Below are positions 14,089 through 22,230 of a DNA stretch of 26,664 nt, piece after piece (positions within the stretch are counted from its first letter, which is position 1; each line of letters begins with the position of its first letter). This DNA comes from a virus. The stretch is taken from positions 1 through 26,664 of the IMG/VR virus record IMGVR_UViG_3300047488_000038. One strand, given 5' to 3'. Made by a program: the position numbers and the translations under genes. The notes under the pieces are model-generated. The model did no database searches, was not told the origin of the DNA, and saw only the letters and a list, made by a program, of their open reading frames with translations.

Positions 14089-15303
14089 TTACTTAATATT
14101 GTATTGGCGATATTGTCTAGGTTGCCATACACTTGTTAATCTTGTGTGTCCGCCACTCCATTTACCAAGATTGTTTTGGTCTTCAACAGTATTCCAAGCA
14201 TTGTCAAACTTTGCTTGATATGTTGCCGCATCTTCTGTGTTGTGACGCTTGATATAATATTCACGCAAAGTAGAGTATACATAACCTTCTGGCCATGTTG
14301 CTAATACTGCATTAGTCTGTACAGTTTGGTTTGTTAAACTGATGTTTGTGATTGTACCACCTGTTGGGCTTGTACCACCAGTGACAACAACTTGCATACT
14401 AGTACTACTTAGTATCTGTGTTACTTCAGCACTTGTGAAGCCAAAGCCCAAACTACCTGTACCATCAGTAGCAGTAATAAAATCGCCAACACTAACACTT
14501 GCTGTGCTAGTCATACCTGTGATTGCGATTGTCCATGGTCCTGAACCGCTGATTGGGTTTACGCTACCAGTTGTGCTGATTACTTCGTCTGCTACAGGAG
14601 CAAAAAGTAACGGCCACGCTTTGTAATAATACATGTTGATTAAGTCGCCTTCAGCAACATATGGTAAAAACTTATATTTTTGTCCAACTTCACTAAACTT
14701 GCCACGAATAACTGCTGGTACATTGACTGGCTGCAAATATAATTGTGCAATCATGCCTTGCGTAATGATATCTCTGTCACCAATTCTATCGTAAACAATC
14801 CATGGACCTGTCTGACTGCTTTGACTTGCAGGAGGTGTTGTTTGGAATGTTAATGTACCATTAACTGTACCTGTGTTGTTATTGCTTAATGTTAATGTAT
14901 CACCTAATCCACCGCCACCTGTTGCTAGAATTGTTGTACCAGTTTGTATGCCTGTACCAAACACAAACATACCTACTGTAAGTTGTTGAGGTGGTTCGCT
15001 AGTCAATACTACTGTGTTTTGTCCAACTGTTCCAGTTGCAGTAGCACTTGTAATATATTGCTGTCCTTGCTTAAAGAACAATATAGGTTTATTCATATCA
15101 CCAGGAATAGGAATACCGCCCTCACTATCAACGATACCAATATATAATGGATCATATGGGTCGCTACGCAATGCTGGTAACTCAATGTTACGCATTGATA
15201 ATTCTGCTAAGAATATACAATTTTTAATTTCTTGCGTATTAGTGCTTCCAGTAAATTCTTTAATGAAGTCTACTAATTCGTCTCCTGTTTGTATGTTAAA
15301 CAT
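14089..15303 (-). CDS. Head-to-tail adaptor/neck protein with two inserted beta-modules
   Basis: 404 aa. The core pieces, residues 1-83, 165-242 (YDRIGDRDIITQGMIAQLYL, then YYYKAWPLL) and 330-404 (LATWPEGYVYSTLREYYIKR), resemble adaptor proteins that dock under the portal in phages with SU10-type capsids. Two beta-rich modules interrupt it: 84-158 (VGMFVFGTGIQTGTTI) and 243-327 (GSGPWTIAITGMTST, GGTSPTGGTITNI), both types seen in many phage virion proteins. Without them the chain would be about 245 aa. It lies three bases after the 194-aa gene. Adaptor function is inferred from core motifs and position; a tail-tube role is the alternative. Confidence 0.65.
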   Translation of the reverse strand: MFNIQTGDELVDFIKEFTGSTNTQEIKNCIFLAELSMRNIELPALRSDPYDPLYIGIVDSEGGIPIPGDMNKPILFFKQGQQYITSATATGTVGQNTVVLTSEPPQQLTVGMFVFGTGIQTGTTILATGGGGLGDTLTLSNNNTGTVNGTLTFQTTPPASQSSQTGPWIVYDRIGDRDIITQGMIAQLYLQPVNVPAVIRGKFSEVGQKYKFLPYVAEGDLINMYYYKAWPLLFAPVADEVISTTGSVNPISGSGPWTIAITGMTSTASVSVGDFITATDGTGSLGFGFTSAEVTQILSSTSMQVVVTGGTSPTGGTITNISLTNQTVQTNAVLATWPEGYVYSTLREYYIKRHNTEDAATYQAKFDNAWNTVEDQNNLGKWSGGHTRLTSVWQPRQYRQYNIK

Positions 15304-15306
15304 ATT

Positions 15307-15891
15307 TTAATGTCCTTGGAAAAATCTTTGTTGACCCTTTTTAGTTGGATAAGGTACATCAACTGGGATTGGCAACTTACCGCCCGGATAGCAGACATAT
15401 TGATTATATTCTTTTTCTACTACCTTATAAAATTGTGCCTTTAATGTTCTGTCGTGTTTAATTGCAGACCAAGGCATGCCACCAAAATAGTCATCGCTGA
15501 TACGAATCGCTACGACTTTTGGTAATTCCATCCATTTGTGCTGTAACTTACCATCTTCACCGATTGGTGCTAATGGATCAGGAATACCTAATTCTGCCGC
15601 ATGACGATAATTCTTGCAATGTTCAGCGATTGCTTTTGCATTCAACTGTTCACGCCTAATATAGAATTTACCATCTTCACGACCACTAGTAACTAGTATG
15701 TTTTTGCTTTTGTTAAAATCTGTGCGTTTCCAATCGCCCTTCATGCTATTATAAAGGTCGTTATTTTGAAGTAACCTATCTGCTACTCCATTGTCATTTG
15801 TGACCATTCCACCGTTGTCTTGACGGTAGAAATTGTAGTTCTTTTCTGGATCATTATCGTCCAGATATTCTGGTTGGTTGTTGTCATTCAT
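15307..15891 (-). CDS. 194-aa protein between capsid and adaptor genes
   Basis: Residues 1-50 are very rich in Asp, Asn and Tyr and probably disordered; the rest (NILVTSGREDGKFYIRREQL, LPKVVAIRISDDYFGGMPWS, YNQYVCYPGGKLPIPVDVPY) looks folded. No family recognised; position suggests a head-completion or minor capsid protein. The start is odd: the ATG at 15891 has no ribosome-binding site and lies five bases after a CATAAATA element, so a transcript from that element would be leaderless. Reaching this gene from the capsid promoter requires passing the terminator at 15910-15932. Confidence 0.7.
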   Translation of the reverse strand: MNDNNQPEYLDDNDPEKNYNFYRQDNGGMVTNDNGVADRLLQNNDLYNSMKGDWKRTDFNKSKNILVTSGREDGKFYIRREQLNAKAIAEHCKNYRHAAELGIPDPLAPIGEDGKLQHKWMELPKVVAIRISDDYFGGMPWSAIKHDRTLKAQFYKVVEKEYNQYVCYPGGKLPIPVDVPYPTKKGQQRFFQGH

Positions 15892-15896
15892 ATTAG

Positions 15897-15904
15897 TATT
15901 TATG
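15897..15904 (-). promoter_or_regulatory. CATAAATA directly before the 194-aa gene
   Basis: Minus-strand TCATAAATACTAATATG places the element five bases before the ATG and just after the capsid terminator. With T4-late spacing the start site would be at or next to the ATG. Confidence 0.5.
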
Positions 15905-15909
15905 ATGCG

Positions 15910-15932
15910 AAAAAAGGCTCCGTAGAGCCTTT
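15910..15932 (-). terminator. Rho-independent terminator after the major capsid gene
   Basis: On minus, AAAGGCTC, loop TACG, GAGCCTTT and a run of T form a perfect 8-bp stem. It starts about 25 bases after the capsid stop. Terminating here would give more capsid than neck protein, as virion stoichiometry needs. Confidence 0.9.
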
Positions 15933-15957
15933 CTTCTTGCTATTACACTTAATAAAA

Positions 15958-17130
15958 TTAAGGTGTAACATCTCCAGGACCGAAGTTTGTGCGGCTGACA
16001 AGAGCGGCTGCACGAGGACCAGGCAATGAAGATTGAGCAGTTGTACCTGCTTCAATGTTGTTCAACACAGCAACGCCAGCTGGGTTACGAACAATCAATG
16101 TACCTTCCATGATGAACTGATCCAATGAAGCGTCAGCATTGCTGAATACTTCGTTGTTAGGTCCTAAATCACGCAATGCACCCCACTGTACTACATCTTC
16201 GTTCAAGAAGTACATTTGGTTAGGTACGACTTGATCCATGATCCAAGAATCAAAGATTTCGTAAGTGTAGTTGAAGTCACCTTCATAAGTGCTGATTGTG
16301 TCGCCTCTTGCTGAGTCAACACGATTGATACCTCTTGACTGAGGCATGTTATCAGAGATGCTTGTACGCAATGAAGTTGGAGCAACAACAGTACGGATCT
16401 TAGCATTGTAACGCTGTTCAGCAACAGTTACCAACTGCTTGTATAGAGCAGGTGAGAAATACTGGTTAGTGAAAGTACCAGCATAGTAGTAACTACCATT
16501 TGCATAAATGCGTAATGCATTAGAAATTTGAGTTGCAGAGTCAGTATCTTCGTTGTTGAAGAAAGTGTCTAAACCACTCAATGTACCAGAAGTTGTATTA
16601 AAACTCCATGTGCCAGCGAAGGATGCTAATGAACCCATACGACGGCCTGTTTGACCTGCTGGTAAGCCTGAAGCACTACCAGTTTGACCGGCATACTTTG
16701 TACCGATTTGGTCATTACGAACTAGTTGTAATTCCACATCAAACATCAATTCAATCAATTGCTTGACTTCTTGATATGCTTGTGGGTCACCACCAGCCTG
16801 CATAACTGCACGGGCTGTACCTGAAGCGGCGATAACTGTACTGAAAATTTGTGTGTAGTTACCTAAGTTGTAACGCTGATTGCTTTCTGCTTGAGAAGTA
16901 GCAACTGTAGCACCTTCAACTTGCGCTTGTACTGCTGGCGCACGATAAATGTCATCAGTCCATAATGGTAATGTTGAATTTACTTTACGCTTTTTGCTCA
17001 TACACATGTTCAACACAGGTGTATCATCTTTAACACGATTAGAAACATCTAAATCTAAGTCTTTGACAACGATATCTGAACCATAAGCGGTTGTACCATT
17101 ACCAATTTGACTGGTTGTAATTTCTGCCAT
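15958..17130 (-). CDS. Major capsid protein, SU10 family (DUF5309-like)
   Basis: 390 aa, HK97-fold expected. Residues 70-130 contain the family core: EGATVATSQAESNQRYNLGN, then TQIFSTVIAASGTARAV, QAGGDPQAYQ and IELMFDVELQLVRNDQ, the same order as in SU10-type major head proteins. Residues 150-190 are Gly/Ser/Thr-rich; the C-terminus holds the mixed beta region (EIFDSWIMDQVVPNQMYFLN). The start has AAGGAG six bases upstream. It follows the scaffold candidate by 32 bases and is followed by a strong terminator, the expected arrangement for the most abundant virion protein. Confidence 0.9.
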   Translation of the reverse strand: MAEITTSQIGNGTTAYGSDIVVKDLDLDVSNRVKDDTPVLNMCMSKKRKVNSTLPLWTDDIYRAPAVQAQVEGATVATSQAESNQRYNLGNYTQIFSTVIAASGTARAVMQAGGDPQAYQEVKQLIELMFDVELQLVRNDQIGTKYAGQTGSASGLPAGQTGRRMGSLASFAGTWSFNTTSGTLSGLDTFFNNEDTDSATQISNALRIYANGSYYYAGTFTNQYFSPALYKQLVTVAEQRYNAKIRTVVAPTSLRTSISDNMPQSRGINRVDSARGDTISTYEGDFNYTYEIFDSWIMDQVVPNQMYFLNEDVVQWGALRDLGPNNEVFSNADASLDQFIMEGTLIVRNPAGVAVLNNIEAGTTAQSSLPGPRAAALVSRTNFGPGDVTP

Positions 17131-17162
17131 TTTATTCTCCTTGAAATTTAATTAGGCTATTA

Positions 17163-18317
17163 TTAACGACCTCCACGACTTGCTCTGATTTTTTGTAATT
17201 GAGCAACTAGTAGATTGTCTGCGGCTTTTTTATCGCCACTCTTGGCTTGTTCACGAAGTTTAGAGATGTTATCATCGTTGCTGCGTTGCGTAGTGCTACC
17301 TTTACGGTTAGTTAACTGCGCCAAACTAGATCCAGCACTTTTACTGTTAGGTTTTTGACGATACTTAAGTCCATCACGAACCAAACTTAATAGATTTTCA
17401 TCACTACTGATTAAATCAATATTTGGTACACCAGGAATGATTTCTTCCTTTGCGTGTGGCCATATCTTAGCGACCTTTTCACGGATCTCGTTGTAGACAT
17501 ATTCATTCTTCAACTCTTTATCACTAAAGTTTCTACGAGCCTCATCTAATCTACCTGCAATCTGTTGTGACCTGATACTACGAAACTGGTCTACTTGTGG
17601 TTTCAACTGCCCGATTAGTTGCTGTTGTTGCCTAATATACTGTTCGTTCTGTGCCATGCTTGCTTGAATTCTTGCTTGCATTGCCGGGTCTTTAGTTTGC
17701 TGTAGTTGCTTTTGAAATGTAGTCTGATAACCTTGTGTTTTCACAATTTCATCATAAGCATTTCTCAAGCGAGGTTCAATAGTAAACTCCATCGCTAACG
17801 CTAAACCTTCAGTTTTAGCACGGGTCTGGTTTAGGTACTCCTCAAACTCAGCCTTTTGGATTTTTAACTCTCTTGCTTCTTCATGTATTGCTGAACCTTG
17901 ACCTAATATTGCTGCCGCCTTTTTAGCATCAATAACTACTTCTTTACCGTTCCGCATAAACTTGAACTTAGCGTTCGGATTAGTTTCTGCAAACTCAATA
18001 AAATCAATTAGTTCATCTGCTGTACTGTCAGAATTACCAGTAGTTACCTGTTCAGGGCTATCTGATTCTTCTGTGCTTTCGCCAATATACTCGTCATTTG
18101 ATTCATCAACTTCTGGCACATTATCTGTTGCCACAGGGACTTCTGATTCTGCCGTCTCAGTTGTACCTGTTGCGTCCTCTTCGGTAGCACGAAGTTGATT
18201 ACGCAAGGTTTGTTCACGCATTGCGGTCATCTTTTGTGCTATACTATCCAAACTCGGAACAGCGGGTGATTCAGTGGCCGCACTCACTTGAGTGTTAGGG
18301 CTGATTTCTGTTGTCAT
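17163..18317 (-). CDS. Probable capsid scaffolding protein
   Basis: 384 aa. Residues 1-110 are acidic and Ser/Thr/Glu-rich (for example ATEEDATGTTETAESEVPVA), residues 110-300 are helical with Gln/Lys/Glu-rich coiled coil (YIRQQQQLIGQLKPQVDQF), and the C-terminus is basic, ending RASRGGR. Acidic N-terminus, coiled-coil middle and basic tail that could touch the capsid inner wall fit tailed-phage scaffolds, and the gene sits where scaffolds do, between portal and major capsid. No protease is visible beside it. The assignment rests on composition and synteny, not a motif. Confidence 0.65.
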   Translation of the reverse strand: MTTEISPNTQVSAATESPAVPSLDSIAQKMTAMREQTLRNQLRATEEDATGTTETAESEVPVATDNVPEVDESNDEYIGESTEESDSPEQVTTGNSDSTADELIDFIEFAETNPNAKFKFMRNGKEVVIDAKKAAAILGQGSAIHEEARELKIQKAEFEEYLNQTRAKTEGLALAMEFTIEPRLRNAYDEIVKTQGYQTTFQKQLQQTKDPAMQARIQASMAQNEQYIRQQQQLIGQLKPQVDQFRSIRSQQIAGRLDEARRNFSDKELKNEYVYNEIREKVAKIWPHAKEEIIPGVPNIDLISSDENLLSLVRDGLKYRQKPNSKSAGSSLAQLTNRKGSTTQRSNDDNISKLREQAKSGDKKAADNLLVAQLQKIRASRGGR

Positions 18318-18326
18318 TTAATTTCC

Positions 18327-18677
18327 TTAATTGTTAGTTGTATTGGGCACTTCATTCGTGTTACCAATACGATTCTTCCAATAAACTGCCCTTTTAAGGC
18401 TATTTACGAAATTGTCAATTCCAACAAGTTCGTTACATAACGCAACTCGTTGCAAATTATCTTCTGTTGTATGTCCACGCAAACTAGCAATATTATCTGC
18501 TAGTTCAAACTTAAAGTGATGGACAAACATCGCTAAATCTTTATTTTTTAATAATGCTTCTGCTTGACTACCATAATGTCTGACACGGTCTTTTTGTGCC
18601 GCTGTCATATTTTTAATATTGTTTAAGTCAACATTAAGTTTTGTATTATAATGGTCAATCGTATCTTCACTAATCAT
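18327..18677 (-). CDS. 116-aa helical protein between portal and scaffold
   Basis: Mostly helical: IDHYNTKLNVDLNNIKNMTA, then ALLKNKDLAMFVHHFKFELA and LVGIDNFVNSLKRAVYWKNR, ending in an Asn/Thr-rich tail. No family recognised. GGAA lies seven bases before the ATG, and a CATAAATA element lies 20 bases before it, so it may begin the capsid transcription unit with scaffold and major capsid protein. It could be a head-assembly cofactor by position only. Confidence 0.7.
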   Translation of the reverse strand: MISEDTIDHYNTKLNVDLNNIKNMTAAQKDRVRHYGSQAEALLKNKDLAMFVHHFKFELADNIASLRGHTTEDNLQRVALCNELVGIDNFVNSLKRAVYWKNRIGNTNEVPNTTNN

Positions 18678-18697
18678 ATTCTATTCCAATTATATTT

Positions 18698-18705
18698 TAT
18701 TTATG
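18698..18705 (-). promoter_or_regulatory. CATAAATA before the 116-aa/scaffold/capsid block
   Basis: Minus-strand GCATAAATAAAATATAATT lies in the 36-base gap between portal and the 116-aa gene. It is 20 bases before the ATG, leaving room for a short leader with its ribosome-binding site. Confidence 0.5.
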
Positions 18706-18713
18706 CGTTTATT

Positions 18714-20996
18714 TTACGAATAGACTTTTGGTTGTCCTTGAGCGATAGCCATTAAATCTAATGTTGTTTCGGCATCATCTCCGCTTAATTCACTCATAAT
18801 TTGATTTGCTTTTGCTATATCAAGTTGGGCACTAGCAGTATCTTTCTGATCCTTAGGACTTGGTTGCTTATTAGCCATAGCCTGTTGTGCCTGTTGTATC
18901 ATACTCATAACTTCATCATCGCTAGGCAAATACACATCAGCATCTTTCACGCCCAATACATATAATGTATCTGCGAATGGCTTCTTGACTTTCTTGAATA
19001 TATCAGGAGTCAATGTACCTTGCATAACCATACTTTGTATTGCTTGATATAAATCTGCTTGACACTTTTGAATGATTTGTAATCTTGCTAATTGATTTTC
19101 TTCACTCATCATACCAACTGCTAGACTCAATTCAATCTGATGACGGTCACAGAAGTTCATATCGTCCCATGCTAAGAAGTCTAAGAATTCTGGCTGATTG
19201 TCTGGATGTGATTTCTGTGCCAATTTCTTGACACCATAATCATCACCATATTGTATCAATGTACGCCATACTAACCATAGTGCTTCTTTAAGACCTTCTG
19301 CCGCATTACGAACAGTATTGTCTTGTATAATTTGGTTAGGACTTAACGCAAGTTGCAATTTGATACCACTATTACCAGGCGCCATGACTTCTGGATTGAA
19401 TACATCTTGCGGAGTAGTCATACCTACCATAGCCATTGTGTCTTGCTGAATACGATTCATAGCAACTTCCAAGAACTGTAAGTTTCCACTTGGAGGAGGC
19501 AATTGGTAGATATCTTTACTAGGATCAAATTTGCTATCTAATATAAAGATAGCACTCTCACCATCTTGTAACATCTCAAAATCTAATCTGTCTGGCTTAA
19601 CACCAATGCGAGGTGTTGCTGTCAATAATCCTAATTGAATTTCTGCTCTTGCTGCCGATGTATTATACTCCTGCATAGGAATAACACTTTCAGCAATACT
19701 CATGCCATAGAAGTTACCTGGCAATGGCTTTGGACACATATTTGCTACAGGAATAAATTCTACTTCTCTAGCACTAATGATGTAACTACCGCTATAAATG
19801 ATTTCTACAAGTTCTAGTTCACCATCACCATCAATATCATATTTGTTCCAAACTGTAACAACTGAAATCTGGCGACTATCTGGATCAGCACTACTCGCAC
19901 TACTGACAGGAATACCCATGACAGGTACAGAGTCTCTTGCGTGAATGGCTAAGTTGTTTAATACTGAACCTGCTTGATATGCGCCATTCATGTTGTATTC
20001 AGCATAGCGTTCAAATTCTTCTAAGTTAATGCCTGGATATAAATCTACTGCTTCTTGAATAGTCATAGGATCATAGTAACCGCAGAAAGGTTGATCCTTC
20101 ATTTCAGGTACTGTAGGATCACAGATCCAATAATGTTGTGCGATAGGATGAAACTTGATATTAAGATTATAACCAGTTAATTTATATTTTGCTGTATAGA
20201 TTGTGTTTCTGTTTAATGCTTCATCTAAAACGCTTTGTTCAGTATCAACCATACCTTGATTAAAATTATCACGCATAATGGTCATACTTTCCATACTTGC
20301 TTCGTCAGGACTTTCCTGTAATGATGCTATATGTTCGTCCATAAATCCACGCATGGCATCACGCTTTTCAGGACCTAATAATTGTGTAACTTCTGCCATT
20401 GCGTTTTCCATATCTACATTAGTTTTACGCTTGCTTTGGCGAGTTGCTGTAAGACCACTGCTACTTGCTTGTGCTTCAAACGCTAATAATTGGTCATTAG
20501 TACCTTGAATCTCAACATAGCGTGTGATAGGTTCACGCACAGGCTTAATCATCATCATACCATTCTTATGCATGGCAGCGTCCATGATCCAGCGTTCTAA
20601 TATAAAGTGTGGGTCATTCATTTGGTTAACAATCTTGCTAACCATATCTGTCGCTTGTCTACTTGCACTTTCGTCATCTTCTCCATCAGCGACAAACTCA
20701 AAGTTAATCTCGCCATTTGGCATCAATCCTTTAGCGATTACAGCAGTAGCATAATCAACTACTGGTTTTACGCTAGGGTGAATATAGTCAATACCATTTA
20801 CTGGAGCAGTACTGTCAGTAACAGCAAGGCACAAATAGTGATAATCGCTGGCTCTGTTAACAGCATTTTTAGTCCCTAAATAGCGCAGATAGGATGCCAT
20901 TTTCACATCCATGAGGTTTTTCATACGCACAAATCGTGCGTTGATATTCTTGTTTTGATTGATCCTATCAATAGGTATTTGTTTAATGTCTAACAT
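18714..20996 (-). CDS. Portal protein, P22-like
   Basis: 760 aa, close to the usual size of P22-type portals. Diagnostic stretches: YIHPSVKPVVDYATAVIAKG (71-90), ERWIMDAAMHKNGMMMIKPV (134-153), and PKPLPGNFYGMSIAESVIPM (422-441) followed by QEYNTSAARAEIQ. DIDGDGE (387-393) in a beta segment resembles a calcium-binding loop. The C-terminus (from about 690) is Gln-rich and helical, as expected for a barrel or coiled-coil end. The dodecameric ring would form the DNA channel and bind the terminase. A CATAAATA element lies 24 bases upstream, with AAGGG in the leader. Confidence 0.9.
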   Translation of the reverse strand: MLDIKQIPIDRINQNKNINARFVRMKNLMDVKMASYLRYLGTKNAVNRASDYHYLCLAVTDSTAPVNGIDYIHPSVKPVVDYATAVIAKGLMPNGEINFEFVADGEDDESASRQATDMVSKIVNQMNDPHFILERWIMDAAMHKNGMMMIKPVREPITRYVEIQGTNDQLLAFEAQASSSGLTATRQSKRKTNVDMENAMAEVTQLLGPEKRDAMRGFMDEHIASLQESPDEASMESMTIMRDNFNQGMVDTEQSVLDEALNRNTIYTAKYKLTGYNLNIKFHPIAQHYWICDPTVPEMKDQPFCGYYDPMTIQEAVDLYPGINLEEFERYAEYNMNGAYQAGSVLNNLAIHARDSVPVMGIPVSSASSADPDSRQISVVTVWNKYDIDGDGELELVEIIYSGSYIISAREVEFIPVANMCPKPLPGNFYGMSIAESVIPMQEYNTSAARAEIQLGLLTATPRIGVKPDRLDFEMLQDGESAIFILDSKFDPSKDIYQLPPPSGNLQFLEVAMNRIQQDTMAMVGMTTPQDVFNPEVMAPGNSGIKLQLALSPNQIIQDNTVRNAAEGLKEALWLVWRTLIQYGDDYGVKKLAQKSHPDNQPEFLDFLAWDDMNFCDRHQIELSLAVGMMSEENQLARLQIIQKCQADLYQAIQSMVMQGTLTPDIFKKVKKPFADTLYVLGVKDADVYLPSDDEVMSMIQQAQQAMANKQPSPKDQKDTASAQLDIAKANQIMSELSGDDAETTLDLMAIAQGQPKVYS

Positions 20997-21020
20997 ATCG
21001 TGACTGTACCCTTATTATTA

Positions 21021-21028
21021 TATTTATG
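21021..21028 (-). promoter_or_regulatory. CATAAATA before the portal gene
   Basis: Minus-strand ACATAAATATAATAATAAGG lies in the 41-base gap between the glycosyltransferase and portal genes. It ends 24 bases before the portal ATG. Confidence 0.5.
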
Positions 21029-21037
21029 TCTGTAAAA

Positions 21038-21892
21038 TTAGTGTCGTAGCGAGTACTTTAAGTTATCTAAAAACTTAGCAACATCACATAGTTCGTTCGT
21101 TTTGTAACTGCCATAATTCTTGTCTTGTAACTCAATAACGCCAGGATACTTCTTTTGCTTCCATCCACCGATAAAATGAGTGAAATAATCGTTAAATGGA
21201 TAATCTGTCTTATGATTATTCAATAAGACCTTTGTTTTTATCTTTTTGTAGTATTTCAATATACATCCCAATGTCTGTTGTTCAACACTACAAATATGTA
21301 ATTTCTTGTCAGTTTTGAATAATTCACGATTATTTTCTACCAACTTGATTGCTGTGTCTGTATATTCACGATTTAACTTCATATCGTTCATGTACATAAA
21401 TCCTAGATTAGGACATTGTATACTATCCAATTCATGTTCAGTTCTAGGAAAAACACTGGGCAATTTATAATATTTGTATAATCTTCCCAGATTGTAAACT
21501 CGTTCTAAACTGCCACCGATATGTTCAAAACTTTGAAACGCAATATCACAATCAACTAACTCTAAATCTTTGTGTACTATGAAATCTAAGTCAAAATGTA
21601 GATAAGGTTCTTTTTGCTTTTCATATGTCAATATCTTGCTGTAAGCCCATAATGTATTTGGCACTAATCTATCTATGCCATCATATTCAACTACAAAGTC
21701 ACAATTTTTTGTCAATTGACTAAAAACATTGCGACCTAATGTATCTGTGTATAATGTTGGACGACCATATATTTTATTGAAACTTTCAATGCTGGCAACA
21801 CTACATGCCAACATATCTGTTGTGCTATGCCATACACTACTTCCCTTATCATTTAACCATGGACTAAAACTCCATGTTGCTATACATTTCAT
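21038..21892 (-). CDS. GT-A-type glycosyltransferase, DUF6734-like
   Basis: 284 aa. The N-terminus (KCIATWSFSPWLNDKG, then LACSVASIESFNKIYG and PTLYTDTLGRNV) and YLHFDLDFIVHKDL (97-110) resemble the DUF6734 family; DLD at 101-103 is the metal/nucleotide-sugar DxD motif of GT-A enzymes. HFIGGWKQKKYPG near the end is a plausible acceptor or sugar-side loop. No membrane segment. The start overlaps the 37-aa gene by four bases. It sits between terminase and portal, an unusual place for an enzyme. Target unknown: host surface glycan, virion protein or modified DNA are all possible. Donor sugar cannot be read from sequence. Confidence 0.65.
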   Translation of the reverse strand: MKCIATWSFSPWLNDKGSSVWHSTTDMLACSVASIESFNKIYGRPTLYTDTLGRNVFSQLTKNCDFVVEYDGIDRLVPNTLWAYSKILTYEKQKEPYLHFDLDFIVHKDLELVDCDIAFQSFEHIGGSLERVYNLGRLYKYYKLPSVFPRTEHELDSIQCPNLGFMYMNDMKLNREYTDTAIKLVENNRELFKTDKKLHICSVEQQTLGCILKYYKKIKTKVLLNNHKTDYPFNDYFTHFIGGWKQKKYPGVIELQDKNYGSYKTNELCDVAKFLDNLKYSLRH

Positions 21893-22002
21893 TTCTTATC
21901 AGTTGGTTCTTCTTTTTTCTTCTTACCAAATGTTTGTTCCCAGTTGTCTCTAAACTTATCTTTAGGGATATCAAATGGTCTTGGATTGCTACCTTTTCCC
22001 AT
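21889..22002 (-). CDS. 37-aa conserved-type small phage protein (MGKGSNPRPF)
   Basis: Starts at the ATG at 22002 with AAGGAGAC upstream, a strong ribosome-binding site. MGKGSNPRPFDIPKDKFRDN is followed by WEQTFGKKKKEEP. I recall similar tiny proteins, with GKGSxPRPF at the start and W..xFG near the end, in other phages, usually near terminase genes (not searched). Function unknown; the basic tail and Gly/Pro head suggest a peptide that binds another protein or nucleic acid. It overlaps the next gene by four bases. Confidence 0.75.
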   Translation of the reverse strand: MGKGSNPRPFDIPKDKFRDNWEQTFGKKKKEEPTDKK

Positions 22003-22011
22003 AATGTCTCC

Positions 22012-22230
22012 TTAATTAGGTAATATAATTCTTGGTTTAGTCAGTTCATACTGTAAATTACATGCATGACATTCATGCTCATCGTCATCTTCTAACTCAT
22101 AAATTGTATGAGGTATGTCATGTGCAATCATTACTTGTTCAAATGCTCTTGCGTGATTTTCACACATTATTGCCGGACTTCTATCCATAAGCATTGTAAA
22201 ATACATTGGTTCTTTTTCAATTGGCTGCAT
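22012..22230 (-). CDS. 72-aa putative zinc-binding protein
   Basis: Starts at the ATG at 22230, chosen for GGAAG eight bases upstream; the open frame reaches 22284 with no good site. MCENHARAF followed by HECHACN provides C-x2-H and C-x2-C pairs about 30 residues apart, a likely single zinc site. The start overlaps the large-terminase stop by 14 bases. Role unknown; position suggests a packaging or head-assembly accessory. Confidence 0.65.
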   Translation of the reverse strand: MQPIEKEPMYFTMLMDRSPAIMCENHARAFEQVMIAHDIPHTIYELEDDDEHECHACNLQYELTKPRIILPN

